Source: Eubacteriales bacterium SKADARSKE-1
Lineage (GTDB): Bacteria > Bacillota > Clostridia > Oscillospirales > Acutalibacteraceae
DNA length: 64,000 bases
Reading direction: 5' to 3'
Assembly: GCA_030920305.1 (NCBI GenBank)
Contig: JARLUB010000001.1
Coordinates: forward strand, 124,001-188,000
Shown here piece by piece: positions 49,137 to 57,443 of this stretch. Below the pieces are notes generated by a model. It saw only the letters and a list, made by a program, of their open reading frames with translations. It did not search any database and was not told the DNA's origin. A program made the position numbers and the translations under genes. The stretch's first letter is position 1, and the number at the start of each line of letters is the position of its first letter.

Positions 49137-50417
49137 ATGACTTTAAAAGAAATCAAGAGTGAGCGAATAGGGGACAAGTATTATACTGGAAACCACGACA
49201 GTGGACTTAGAATATTTATCTATCCTAAAGACGGGCACCACTCAACTTATGCTATTTTAGGAACTAAATTTGGATCTATTAATACAAGTTTTTTTTCAAC
49301 AAACAATGGGGAAGTTGTAAAGTTACCTGATGGAATTGCACACTATTTAGAGCATAAACTTTTTGAAAGCGAAGATGGTGATGCCTTTTCAAAATATGCA
49401 AAAACAGGAGCTAGTGCAAATGCTTACACATCATTTGACATGACATGTTATCTTTTTTCATGCACGGAAAACTTTGAAGAGTCCTTAAAAATATTACTTG
49501 AATTTGTTCAGTCGCCCTATTTTACACCTGAAACAGTTAAAAAGGAGCAAGGAATTATAAGTCAAGAAATAAAAATGTACGATGATGACCCTTCATGGAG
49601 AGTAATGTTTAATTTATATAGAGCTATGTTTCATAAGCATCCAGTAAAAGTAGAAATAGCGGGAACAGTGCAGTCAATATCTGAAATAAATCCGGAAAAC
49701 CTTTATGAATGCTATAGTAATTTTTATAACTTAAATAATATGGCACTTTGTGTTGCAGGCAAGGTTGATCCTCAGGAAGTTTTAAAAATTGTGGACAAGA
49801 TAATAAAGCCAATTAACGGAACCGTTCCAGAGAGTTATTTTCCAGACGATCCTTATGATATTGTAAGGCCACGAGTAGAGGAAAAGTTTCCTGTGTCAAT
49901 GCCTATATTTCAGCTAGGTTTTAAGGAAGATGCCTCAAAAGGGAGACCAGATATCGAAGAGTCTACGCAAACAGATGTTATCTTACAGGTTTTAGCTTCA
50001 AAGGCTTCTCCACTATATCGTGAACTTTTAGATCAGGATCTTATTAATGAATCTTTTGGATATGAATATTTTGAGGGCAAGGGCTATGCAGCAGTTATAT
50101 TTTCAGGAGAGTCGAAAGATCCTGACAAGACTGCTAGCATAATAAAAGAAGCTATTAAAAAAATTCATAAAGATGGAATTAGTAAGGAAGATTTTGAAAA
50201 TGCCAAAAAAGCACTTTATGGCCGTACGCTTTCTATTCTTAATAGTGCTGAAAATATTTCTAATGCAATTTTAACATTAGAATTTTCTAACAGAGAGCTT
50301 TTTGCTGCTATTGAAAGTGTGGCTTCAGTTAATTTAGAAGATGTAAATGAAAGGTTAAAAAGCCAGTTAGATATAGAAAACTGCGCTCTATCAATTATTT
50401 CTCCGGAAAGCAAGTGA
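49137..50417 (+). CDS. M16-family metallopeptidase, YmfH/YfmH-like (catalytic)
   Basis: 426 residues. The inverted zinc motif HYLEH is at residues 69-73 (His, Glu and His in HxxEH), with the distal Glu in KKEQGIISQEIKMY. The text GIAHYLEHKLFE and GASANAYTSFDMTCYLF is typical of the YmfH group. It forms a likely heterodimer with the preceding non-catalytic homologue, 90 bases upstream. Its stop is followed almost directly by lgt. Confidence 0.88.
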   Translation: MTLKEIKSERIGDKYYTGNHDSGLRIFIYPKDGHHSTYAILGTKFGSINTSFFSTNNGEVVKLPDGIAHYLEHKLFESEDGDAFSKYAKTGASANAYTSFDMTCYLFSCTENFEESLKILLEFVQSPYFTPETVKKEQGIISQEIKMYDDDPSWRVMFNLYRAMFHKHPVKVEIAGTVQSISEINPENLYECYSNFYNLNNMALCVAGKVDPQEVLKIVDKIIKPINGTVPESYFPDDPYDIVRPRVEEKFPVSMPIFQLGFKEDASKGRPDIEESTQTDVILQVLASKASPLYRELLDQDLINESFGYEYFEGKGYAAVIFSGESKDPDKTASIIKEAIKKIHKDGISKEDFENAKKALYGRTLSILNSAENISNAILTLEFSNRELFAAIESVASVNLEDVNERLKSQLDIENCALSIISPESK

Positions 50418-50421
50418 TAAA

Positions 50422-51237
50422 ATGGTAGGCACAAAATATCATATTGAATTTCCAGCTATGGGACTTAGTTTTGAGATAAACCCTGTTGCATTTAAAATAG
50501 GTGGTATTTCTGTTTATTGGTATGGGATAATTATTGGGTTCGGATTCATTTTGGCTTTCTTATACACAATGAAAAATTCTAAGCGTTTTGATTTAGACCA
50601 GGATAAACTAATTGATGTTATAATTATAGGACTTATTACAGGTTTAATTGGTGCCCGGCTTTATTATGTTATTTTTTATCCGGGTGACATGTATGTAAAA
50701 GAACCAACTAAAATTCTTTTTATAAATCAGGGTGGAATTGCAATTTATGGCGGAATTATAGGCGCTATTTTAGGTGGACTTGTTGTATGTAAAATAAAAA
50801 AACTTGAATTTTTAAAAGTGCTTGATATAGCCTCATTAGGATTTTTAATTGGCCAAGCTATTGGCCGATGGGGGAACTTTACAAATCAAGAGGCGTTTGG
50901 AACCCAAACGGATTCATTTTTTGGAATGCTAAGTGAAAATACAGGAAATATAGCGGTTCATCCGTGCTTTTTATATGAATCAGTATGGTGCGCGATAGGC
51001 TTTTTATTGCTTCATATTTTTAGTCTTAAATATAAGCAGCGTTTTGATGGAGAGATTTTTCTTTTGTATGTGGCTTGGTATAGTGCAGGTCGTTTTTTTA
51101 TTGAAGGCTTGAGGACTGATAGCCTTATGATCCCAGGTTCGGGTATTCGAGTTTCACAAGTGCTTGCAGCAGTTGCTGTATTAGTTTGTGGGTTGTTATT
51201 AATAATAAAAAAAATAAAACAGCGAGCTTATATATAA
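50422..51237 (+). CDS. lgt: Prolipoprotein diacylglyceryl transferase
   Basis: Integral membrane enzyme that transfers diacylglycerol from phosphatidylglycerol to the lipobox cysteine; 271 residues with about seven spans. The signature GRWGNFTNQEAFG is present near the middle, with YWYGIIIGFG, GLIGARLYYV and NQGGIAIYGGIIGA before it. The start at 50422 is only five bases after the M16 stop and lacks a strong ribosome site, suggesting translational coupling. Confidence 0.94.
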   Translation: MVGTKYHIEFPAMGLSFEINPVAFKIGGISVYWYGIIIGFGFILAFLYTMKNSKRFDLDQDKLIDVIIIGLITGLIGARLYYVIFYPGDMYVKEPTKILFINQGGIAIYGGIIGAILGGLVVCKIKKLEFLKVLDIASLGFLIGQAIGRWGNFTNQEAFGTQTDSFFGMLSENTGNIAVHPCFLYESVWCAIGFLLLHIFSLKYKQRFDGEIFLLYVAWYSAGRFFIEGLRTDSLMIPGSGIRVSQVLAAVAVLVCGLLLIIKKIKQRAYI

Positions 51238-51256
51238 AGCTCCTGTTTTTTGTTTT

Positions 51257-51369
51257 GGCACGCCGCTCGCCGATAAAATCGGCGAAAAATAAGGATTAGA
51301 AACATATTTTTAACATTGGTTGTTTCTAATCCTTATTTTTTTGCCAGCGAAGCTGGCAAGCGGCGCGCC
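51257..51369. repeat. GC-rich nested palindrome, three-hairpin element B
   Basis: Outer arms (51257-51267 and 51359-51369, ten of eleven pairs) enclose hairpin CGCCGAT/ATCGGCG (51268-51284), a 19-bp terminator hairpin (51285-51340) and hairpin GCCAGC/GCTGGC (51343-51357). The predicted fold is a four-way junction between convergent lgt and pckG. Confidence 0.8.
51285..51342. terminator. Bidirectional terminator (centre of element B)
   Basis: Perfect 19-bp stem including AAGGATTAGAAAC / GTTTCTAATCCTT, with A-run before and T-run after, serving both convergent genes. Confidence 0.9.
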
Positions 51370-51382
51370 ATATGTTTACTTT

Positions 51383-53146
51383 TTATTTCAGCTTGTTTTT
51401 TAGTTTTTGTAGCTCGCTTTTTAGTTCGTTTGGTAAATTATCTCCAAACTTTTCATAAAACGATTCAATATCATTAATTTCATTTTGCCAAATGCTTTTA
51501 TCAACTTCTAAAATCTCATTTAACTTATTTTCACTTAAATCAAGCCCAGATAAATTTATATCTTTTGAATAAGGAACAAAACCAATTGGTGTTTCTTTAG
51601 CAGAAACTTTATTTTCACATCTATTTAATATCCATTCAAGAACACGAATATTATCGCCAAACCCAGGCCAAATAAATTTTCCACTTTCATCTGTTCTGAA
51701 CCAGTTTACATTAAATATTTTAGGGGCGTTTTCTCCCAATTTCCCCCCCATATCTAACCAATGTTTAAAATAATCGCCCATATTGTAACCACAAAACGGA
51801 AGCATTGCCATTGGGTCATGTCTAAGTTTCCCAATTTTCCCAGACGCTGCAGCTGTGGTTTCAGAAGCCATAATTGATCCTACAAAAACACCGTTATTCC
51901 AATCTCTCGATTCATAAACTAAAGGTGTAGTTTGAGCTCGCCTACCACCAAAAACAATAGCAGAGATAGGAACCCCATTTTCGTTTTCAAATTCACGGCT
52001 AAGACAAGGACAATTTTTAGCAGGTGAAGTAAATCTACTGTTTGGGTGTGCACCAGGGGTTTTATCAACTTTACCATTCCATCTTTTACCCATCCAGTCA
52101 ATAGCATTTTCGGGAGGATTTTCATCAAGGCCTTCCCACCAAACGGTATTGTCGTCTAAATTCAAAACAACATTTGTAAAAATGGTATCGCTTGATGTAG
52201 TTGCAAGTGCGTTTGGATTAGACGTTTTATTTGTTCCTGGCGCCACACCAAAAAAACCGTTTTCCGGGTTTATTGCCCAGAGTCTGCTATCTTCTCCGAT
52301 TCTCATCCAAGCTATATCGTCACCAACACACCAGACTTTATATCCGTTTTTCTTATATTCTTCTGGAGGAATTAACATAGCTAAATTAGTTTTACCACAA
52401 GCTGAGGGAAAAGCAGCTGCAATATATTTAACTTCTCCAAGCTTATTTTCAATACCTAAAATCAACATATGTTCGGCCAACCAACCTTCCCAGTTGCCTT
52501 GGTAAGATGCGATTCTAAGCGCAAAACATTTTTTGCCTAAAAGAACATTTCCACCATATGCTGAATTTACAGAAATAATAGTATTATCTTCCGGAAAATG
52601 ACAAATATATCGGTTGTTTTCATCTATGCTACAGCTAGCATGGATGCCACGAACCCAATTATTACTGTTTCCAAGCTTATCTAAAACAGCAGTACCGACC
52701 CTAGTCATGATTGCCATATTTAAAACCACATAAATTGAATCAGTAATTTCTATTCCAATTTTAGAAAGAGAAGAATTAATATGTCCCATTGAAAAAGGAA
52801 TTACATACATGGTTTTGCCTTTATAACTGTTTTTTGCTATATTATAGAGCATTTTATAAGCATCGGCAGGGTCCATCCAGTTGTTGGTAGGGCCGGCGGC
52901 ATCTTTTTTAGTTGTGCAGATAAAAGTTCTATCTTCTACCCTAGCAACGTCATTTATAGCTGTTCTGTGAAGATAACAGTTTGGAAGTTTTTCTTCATTA
53001 AGCTTTATAAGTTCGCCCGATTTACATGCTATTTCACGAAGCTCTTGAAGCTGATTTTCTGTCCCATCAATAAGAATTATTTCATCTGGATTCAAAAGGG
53101 CGCTCATTTCTTCTAAAAATTTATTAACTGAAGTGTTGCTGATCAT
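51383..53146 (-). CDS. pckG: Phosphoenolpyruvate carboxykinase (GTP)
   Basis: Interconverts oxaloacetate and PEP with GTP/GDP; 587 residues. The P-loop-like kinase-1 motif ACGKTNLAML, the CVGDDIAWM kinase-2 region, and MGHINSSLSKIGIEITDS (GTP-type) are visible, as are RFTSPAKNCP and FGGRRAQTTPLVYE. I chose ATG 53146 since GAGAGGA lies nine bases upstream; the frame continues 31 codons further into tsaD but that is a basic non-homologous extension. In anaerobes it often runs in the carboxylating direction. Confidence 0.95.
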   Translation of the reverse strand: MISNTSVNKFLEEMSALLNPDEIILIDGTENQLQELREIACKSGELIKLNEEKLPNCYLHRTAINDVARVEDRTFICTTKKDAAGPTNNWMDPADAYKMLYNIAKNSYKGKTMYVIPFSMGHINSSLSKIGIEITDSIYVVLNMAIMTRVGTAVLDKLGNSNNWVRGIHASCSIDENNRYICHFPEDNTIISVNSAYGGNVLLGKKCFALRIASYQGNWEGWLAEHMLILGIENKLGEVKYIAAAFPSACGKTNLAMLIPPEEYKKNGYKVWCVGDDIAWMRIGEDSRLWAINPENGFFGVAPGTNKTSNPNALATTSSDTIFTNVVLNLDDNTVWWEGLDENPPENAIDWMGKRWNGKVDKTPGAHPNSRFTSPAKNCPCLSREFENENGVPISAIVFGGRRAQTTPLVYESRDWNNGVFVGSIMASETTAAASGKIGKLRHDPMAMLPFCGYNMGDYFKHWLDMGGKLGENAPKIFNVNWFRTDESGKFIWPGFGDNIRVLEWILNRCENKVSAKETPIGFVPYSKDINLSGLDLSENKLNEILEVDKSIWQNEINDIESFYEKFGDNLPNELKSELQKLKNKLK

Positions 53147-53219
53147 TTGAAAAATTCCTCTCTTTAATAACTTTTTATGTCTAGGCCTCTTCCGCAACGC
53201 AAATAATTTTCTTAAACTT

Positions 53220-54221
53220 TTAAATTTCTTTTGTTGCATAAGCGTTCAAATCAAGACCTGCTATATTGCCAGACAAAAATTCATAATATCCTTGAGCACC
53301 AACCATTGCGGCATTATCTCCACAAAGCGAAAGTTCTGGTACATATAAATTCCAATTTCGATTATTACATTCTTCGGCTAAACGTTTTCTTAAAAAAGAG
53401 TTTGCACAGACACCACCGGCTGCTGCCAATGTTTTATAATTATAATCAGTTGCGGCTTTAAAAAAGTTTTCTATTAAATACTCTACTGCGGTTTTTCTAA
53501 ATGACGCAGATAAGTCTTCAATGTGGACGGCTTCGTTTTTTTGATTAGCATTATGAATTTTATTTATAACAGAGGTTTTAAGGCCTGAAAAACTAAAATC
53601 ATATTTTGAACCGGCAACTTGAGGTTTTGGAAGAACAAATGCATTTTCGTTTCCAGTTTCTGCAATTTTATCGAGCTGAATACCACCAGGGTATGGCATG
53701 CCCATAGTTCTTGCGGCTTTATCGAAAGCTTCGCCAGCAGCATCATCACGGGTTTTACCTATTATATGAAATTTCGTATAATCTTTAACTTCAATAATAT
53801 TTGTGTGGCCACCAGATACAACTAAACATAAAAATGGGGGAGTTAATTTTGCCGATGTTATGTAGTTTGCAGCTATGTGTGACCTTATATGGTGAACAGG
53901 AACAAGAGGTAAGCGAGTTGCAAGTGATAGACCTTTAGCAAAGTTCACTCCAACCAAAAGTGAGCCAATTAGGCCGGGAGCATAAGTCACGGCTATGGCG
54001 TTTATATCTTTTAAAGTTACGCAAGCGTCAGTTAAGGCTTGGTCTACAACGCCAACAATCGCTTTGCTATGGCATCTGGAAGCTATTTCAGGGACAACTC
54101 CACCATATATTTTATGCTTTTCAATTTGAGATGCCACAACAGACGACAAAACAGTTCGTCCATCTTTAACAACTGCGGCGGCTGTTTCGTCGCAAGAGCT
54201 TTCTATTGCTAAAATTAACAT
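53220..54221 (-). CDS. tsaD: tRNA threonylcarbamoyladenosine synthase subunit TsaD
   Basis: ASKHA-fold protein that transfers the threonylcarbamoyl group to A37 of tRNAs reading ANN codons; 333 residues. It starts MLILAIESSCDETAAAVV, with the metal-binding HIRSH, the phosphate loop CLVVSGGHTNI, GEAFDKAARTMGMPYPGG, and AAAGGVCANSFLR. AAAGGAG precedes the start. TsaB, TsaE and TsaC are not in the window. rimI lies upstream across a repeat element. Confidence 0.96.
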   Translation of the reverse strand: MLILAIESSCDETAAAVVKDGRTVLSSVVASQIEKHKIYGGVVPEIASRCHSKAIVGVVDQALTDACVTLKDINAIAVTYAPGLIGSLLVGVNFAKGLSLATRLPLVPVHHIRSHIAANYITSAKLTPPFLCLVVSGGHTNIIEVKDYTKFHIIGKTRDDAAGEAFDKAARTMGMPYPGGIQLDKIAETGNENAFVLPKPQVAGSKYDFSFSGLKTSVINKIHNANQKNEAVHIEDLSASFRKTAVEYLIENFFKAATDYNYKTLAAAGGVCANSFLRKRLAEECNNRNWNLYVPELSLCGDNAAMVGAQGYYEFLSGNIAGLDLNAYATKEI

Positions 54222-54252
54222 AATTTCTCCTTTGTTTTTGCAGTTTAAAAAA

Positions 54253-54302
54253 GGGAGCGCCGCGAAAGTGCTAATGCAAGTTAGCGCGAAAGTGGCGCTC
54301 CC
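54253..54302. repeat. CACTTTCGCG repeat element, copy 4 (minus orientation)
   Basis: Arms GGGAGCGCC (54253-54261) and GGCGCTCCC (54294-54302), two CGCGAAAGTG copies (54261-54270, 54285-54294) and an inner GCTAA-TGCAAG-TTAGC hairpin. A- and T-runs flank it, so it probably also works as a terminator or attenuator between rimI and tsaD. Confidence 0.9.
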
Positions 54303-54314
54303 TCTTTTAAAAAA

Positions 54315-54767
54315 TTAAGTAGATATAAATCTTTTAGTCATTATAATTGCATCTTCATTAGGATTCTTATAAAAGTTTTTACGAATCCCCATTTGTTCAA
54401 ATCCAAAATTTTTATATAGTTTAATAGCATTAAAATTAGATCTTCTAACTTCAAGTGTTACAAATGCAAAATTATTTTTTTCAGCGTAATTTAAAATATT
54501 TCTTAACAATTCTTTACCAATACCTTTTTTACGAAAAGAAGGAAACACCGCAACATTGGCAATATACCCTTCATCTAACACACAATGCATACCAGCGTAG
54601 CCCAACACATTATTGTTTTGCATTGCGACTATAAAATAAGCATTTTTGTTGGTAAGTTCAAAAGATAAAGAATCTTCTGACCAAGGATCATTAAAACATA
54701 TTTTCTCAAGGTCTGCTAGTTTATCGATATGCTCTTTTTCCATTTTTACTATTTTTGTTTGTTCCAA
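54315..54767 (-). CDS. rimI: Ribosomal-protein-alanine N-acetyltransferase RimI
   Basis: GNAT-family acetyltransferase, 150 residues from TTG 54767 with AAAGGTG upstream. The acetyl-CoA motif appears as VAVFPSFRKKGIGKELL (R/Q-x-x-G-x-G/A), with NDPWSEDSL near the N-terminus and LEVRRSNFNAIKLYKNFGFE near the C-terminus. The last is diagnostic of RimI. It starts three bases after the phosphatase stop and is upstream of tsaD, a common pairing. Confidence 0.92.
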   Translation of the reverse strand: MEQTKIVKMEKEHIDKLADLEKICFNDPWSEDSLSFELTNKNAYFIVAMQNNNVLGYAGMHCVLDEGYIANVAVFPSFRKKGIGKELLRNILNYAEKNNFAFVTLEVRRSNFNAIKLYKNFGFEQMGIRKNFYKNPNEDAIIMTKRFIST

Positions 54768-54770
54768 AAG

Positions 54771-55208
54771 CTATTCACCTTTTTGCTTTTTTATATGTTC
54801 ATATAAACTGACAAGAGAGGAATTAATTTTGGCACAACACTTTTTGTATGTTTTAACATCTCCACCAAATGGGTCTTCAATTCCTCCGCCTAATACATAT
54901 ATTTTATCAGCAGGGATTTTTAAAATTTTTAAAACGTCATATTGAAAAAAGTTCATAACAACAAATAAATCAATTGAATTTATATCAATTTCAGAAAGAT
55001 TTTTTGATTTGTGATCTTTTAAATCAATATCATAGTCACTGCAGGCTATAATTGCATTTTTAGAAGCCTCTTCACCGTTAAATCCTGAAACACCAGCACT
55101 GTTGCATGTTATATCTTTTATATCGTTTTCTTTTAAAAACCTTTTAAATAATTCTTTAGCCATAGGGCTTCTACATGTATTACCTGTGCATACAAATAAT
55201 ATTTTCAC
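54771..55208 (-). CDS. Low-molecular-weight phosphatase, protein-arginine-phosphatase-like (YwlE type)
   Basis: 145 residues from GTG 55208 after GGAGATG. The P-loop is VCTGNTCRSPMAKELF at the N-terminus (CX5R with Thr after the Cys, the form seen in arginine phosphatases such as YwlE). The general-acid Asp lies in GIEDPFGGD. McsB-type arginine kinase is not in the window, so a tyrosine-phosphatase role remains possible. In a minus-strand cluster with rimI and cysS. Confidence 0.85.
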   Translation of the reverse strand: MKILFVCTGNTCRSPMAKELFKRFLKENDIKDITCNSAGVSGFNGEEASKNAIIACSDYDIDLKDHKSKNLSEIDINSIDLFVVMNFFQYDVLKILKIPADKIYVLGGGIEDPFGGDVKTYKKCCAKINSSLVSLYEHIKKQKGE

Positions 55209-55255
55209 GAAATTAAACTCATCTCCTGCTAATTATATTTTGTACAAAATATAAT

Positions 55256-56662
55256 TTAGGGTTCTTTATGAAAAACAGCTTTAACTCCAGATTTTGTATC
55301 TTCTAAAGTGATACCTTGGCTTTTTAATTCATCTCGGATTTTATCGGCTAAAGCCCAATCTTTGCTTTTTCTGGCAGCTTCTCGCTGATTTATTAAATCT
55401 TCTATTTTAGAATCAACATTTTCATTTTTTCGATTGTAAACAAGGCCTAAAATTCCAGATAATTCATCGAAAAGATCAATTGCAAAATTAATTGTTTCTT
55501 TGCTAGATTCTATATTTACATTTGAATTTATATCGCGAACTAAATCAAAAAGAGCAGACAAGGCATCGGCTGTATTTAAATCATCTTCCATTGCAGTTAT
55601 GAATGCAGCTTTGTGTTCTAAAAACTTTTCTTTTATGCTGTTATCAATTGAATTAGTTTGGTTGTTAGTATTTTTTAGCAAAAAGTCTAAATTATTTCGG
55701 CACGTATAGAGCCTATCTAGTGCAGCTATACATTGTTTAATAACATCTTCACTGTAATTAATGGGGCTTCTATAATGTGATGAAATCATAAGGTATCTAA
55801 TAGGCTCATATCCATATTTGTTTGCAACGTCCCTCACAGTAAAGAAATTGTTTAAAGATTTTGACATTTTTTTGTTATCAATATTAATATAGCCGTTGTG
55901 CATCCAATAGCGAGCAAATTCTACGCCAGAACTACATTCACTTTGAGCAATTTCATTTTCGTGGTGTGGGAAGATTAGATCCTGACCACCATAATGAATA
56001 TCTATAGTTTTGCCTAAATAACGCCTTGCCATGGCTGAACATTCAATGTGCCAACCTGGCCTGCCGTTACCCCATGGCGAATCCCAATATGGCTCGCCCG
56101 GTTTTGCAGACTTCCAAACAACAAAATCCATTGGGTCTTCTTTTATTTCTCCAACGCTAATTCTAGCACCGACTTCTAGATCTTCCAGCGGCTGATGAGA
56201 CAGTTTTCCATAGTCTTTAAAATTTTTTGTTCGAAAATAAACGTCATTGTTTTCGGTTTTATAGGCAAAACCCTTTTCAACTAAAGTTTTAATAATATCG
56301 ATCATTTCATCAATATTTTCTGTAGCTTTTGGGTGGATAGTAGCTTTTCTTATATTAAGTCCAGTACTATCTTTTATATATTCTTCTATAAACTTTTTTG
56401 AAACTGTAAGATAATCAGAGTTTTCCTCGTTTGCTTTGTTTATGATTTTATCATCAATATCGGTAAAGTTCTGAATAAATTTTACTGTTAATCCGGTATA
56501 TTCAAGGTACCTTCTTAAAACGTCGCAAACACAAATTGGCCTGGCGTTTCCTATATGAATATAGTTATAAACTGTAGGGCCACAAGCGTATATTTTTAAA
56601 ACCCCTTTTTCAAGCGGTATTAATTCTTCCTTTTTTCTGGTCATAGTATTGTAGACCCTCAT
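55256..56662 (-). CDS. cysS: Cysteinyl-tRNA synthetase
   Basis: Class I synthetase, 468 residues. CGPTVYNYIHIGNARP holds the first zinc Cys and HIGH-like HIGN motif; the zinc His/Cys are in GWHIECSAMA and GGQDLIFPHHENE; KMSKS is in KKMSKSLNN. I chose the ATG at 56662 because GGGGGAT lies seven bases upstream; the ATG at 56677 overlaps that site. No T-box leader is seen in the ~170 bases upstream. Confidence 0.95.
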   Translation of the reverse strand: MRVYNTMTRKKEELIPLEKGVLKIYACGPTVYNYIHIGNARPICVCDVLRRYLEYTGLTVKFIQNFTDIDDKIINKANEENSDYLTVSKKFIEEYIKDSTGLNIRKATIHPKATENIDEMIDIIKTLVEKGFAYKTENNDVYFRTKNFKDYGKLSHQPLEDLEVGARISVGEIKEDPMDFVVWKSAKPGEPYWDSPWGNGRPGWHIECSAMARRYLGKTIDIHYGGQDLIFPHHENEIAQSECSSGVEFARYWMHNGYINIDNKKMSKSLNNFFTVRDVANKYGYEPIRYLMISSHYRSPINYSEDVIKQCIAALDRLYTCRNNLDFLLKNTNNQTNSIDNSIKEKFLEHKAAFITAMEDDLNTADALSALFDLVRDINSNVNIESSKETINFAIDLFDELSGILGLVYNRKNENVDSKIEDLINQREAARKSKDWALADKIRDELKSQGITLEDTKSGVKAVFHKEP

Positions 56663-56832
56663 ATTTATATCCCCCATTTAAATTTAAATTAACATTTTAT
56701 TTTACTCTATTTTTTGATATTTTGGCAAGAAAATAATTAATTAAAAGCAAAACTTTCATTTGTAATTTATAATATGTAAGGTAATAAAAATTTATTAAGA
56801 TGCAACTTATTAAATTTTTGACTAATTTACAA

Positions 56833-57432
56833 TTACATATTATGCGAAGGTTTTATAAAGTTTATATTATCACGAATATAAATAAACCCTGAAACAGCTG
56901 TTAATAATACAGAAATCCATACAACTACTTGAGAAACTATAAAGAAAATGTTAGCAAATGAAACAGCATCTGAGAATCGTAATATATTATTATCAACTAG
57001 TATTAAGAAATATTTAAGAAAGATAATTACTATAACTGCAATTATTTGACTTACGGTTTTGGCTTTACCCCAAATATTAGCGGCAATTACTTTTCCAGAT
57101 TCAACAGCTACCAATCTAACAGATGTTACCATAAACTCTCGCATTAAAATTATAATAACGGGGACAGCGCCAATAATTCCTAACTGAATAAAGCAAACGT
57201 AAGCAGAAATAACTAAAATTTTGTCAGCTAACGGGTCTAAAAACTTTCCAAAATTAGTTATTTGGTTAGTTTTTCTTGCTAGTTCTCCATCAAGGTGGTC
57301 TGTAAGAGATGCAATAACAAATATGATACCAGCAATTAAGAGGTTGTTTGGCACTGTACTAACTAGCAAAAAAAACACAAATAGTGGGACTAAAATGATT
57401 CTTAAAATTGTAAGTTTATTTGGTGTATTCAT
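56833..57432 (-). CDS. pgsA: Phosphatidylglycerophosphate synthase
   Basis: CDP-alcohol phosphatidyltransferase making PG-phosphate; 199 residues with about four to five spans. The signature D-G-x2-A-R-x8-G-x3-D-x3-D is seen as DHLDGELARKTNQITNFGKF followed by LDPLADK. ATG 57432 follows GGAGG by six bases; an ATG at 57447 in frame overlaps the rimO stop and that site. It is downstream of rimO, a typical clostridial order. Confidence 0.93.
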   Translation of the reverse strand: MNTPNKLTILRIILVPLFVFFLLVSTVPNNLLIAGIIFVIASLTDHLDGELARKTNQITNFGKFLDPLADKILVISAYVCFIQLGIIGAVPVIIILMREFMVTSVRLVAVESGKVIAANIWGKAKTVSQIIAVIVIIFLKYFLILVDNNILRFSDAVSFANIFFIVSQVVVWISVLLTAVSGFIYIRDNINFIKPSHNM

Positions 57433-57443
57433 TTTTGCCTCCT

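Noticed and set aside
53147-53239. 31-codon N-terminal extension of pckG into tsaD
   Set aside because: Basic, non-homologous sequence; GAGAGGA nine bases before ATG 53146 marks the real start.
56663-56832. T-box riboswitch upstream of cysS
   Set aside because: No T-box core sequence, specifier loop or terminator/antiterminator pair is visible in this AT-rich leader.
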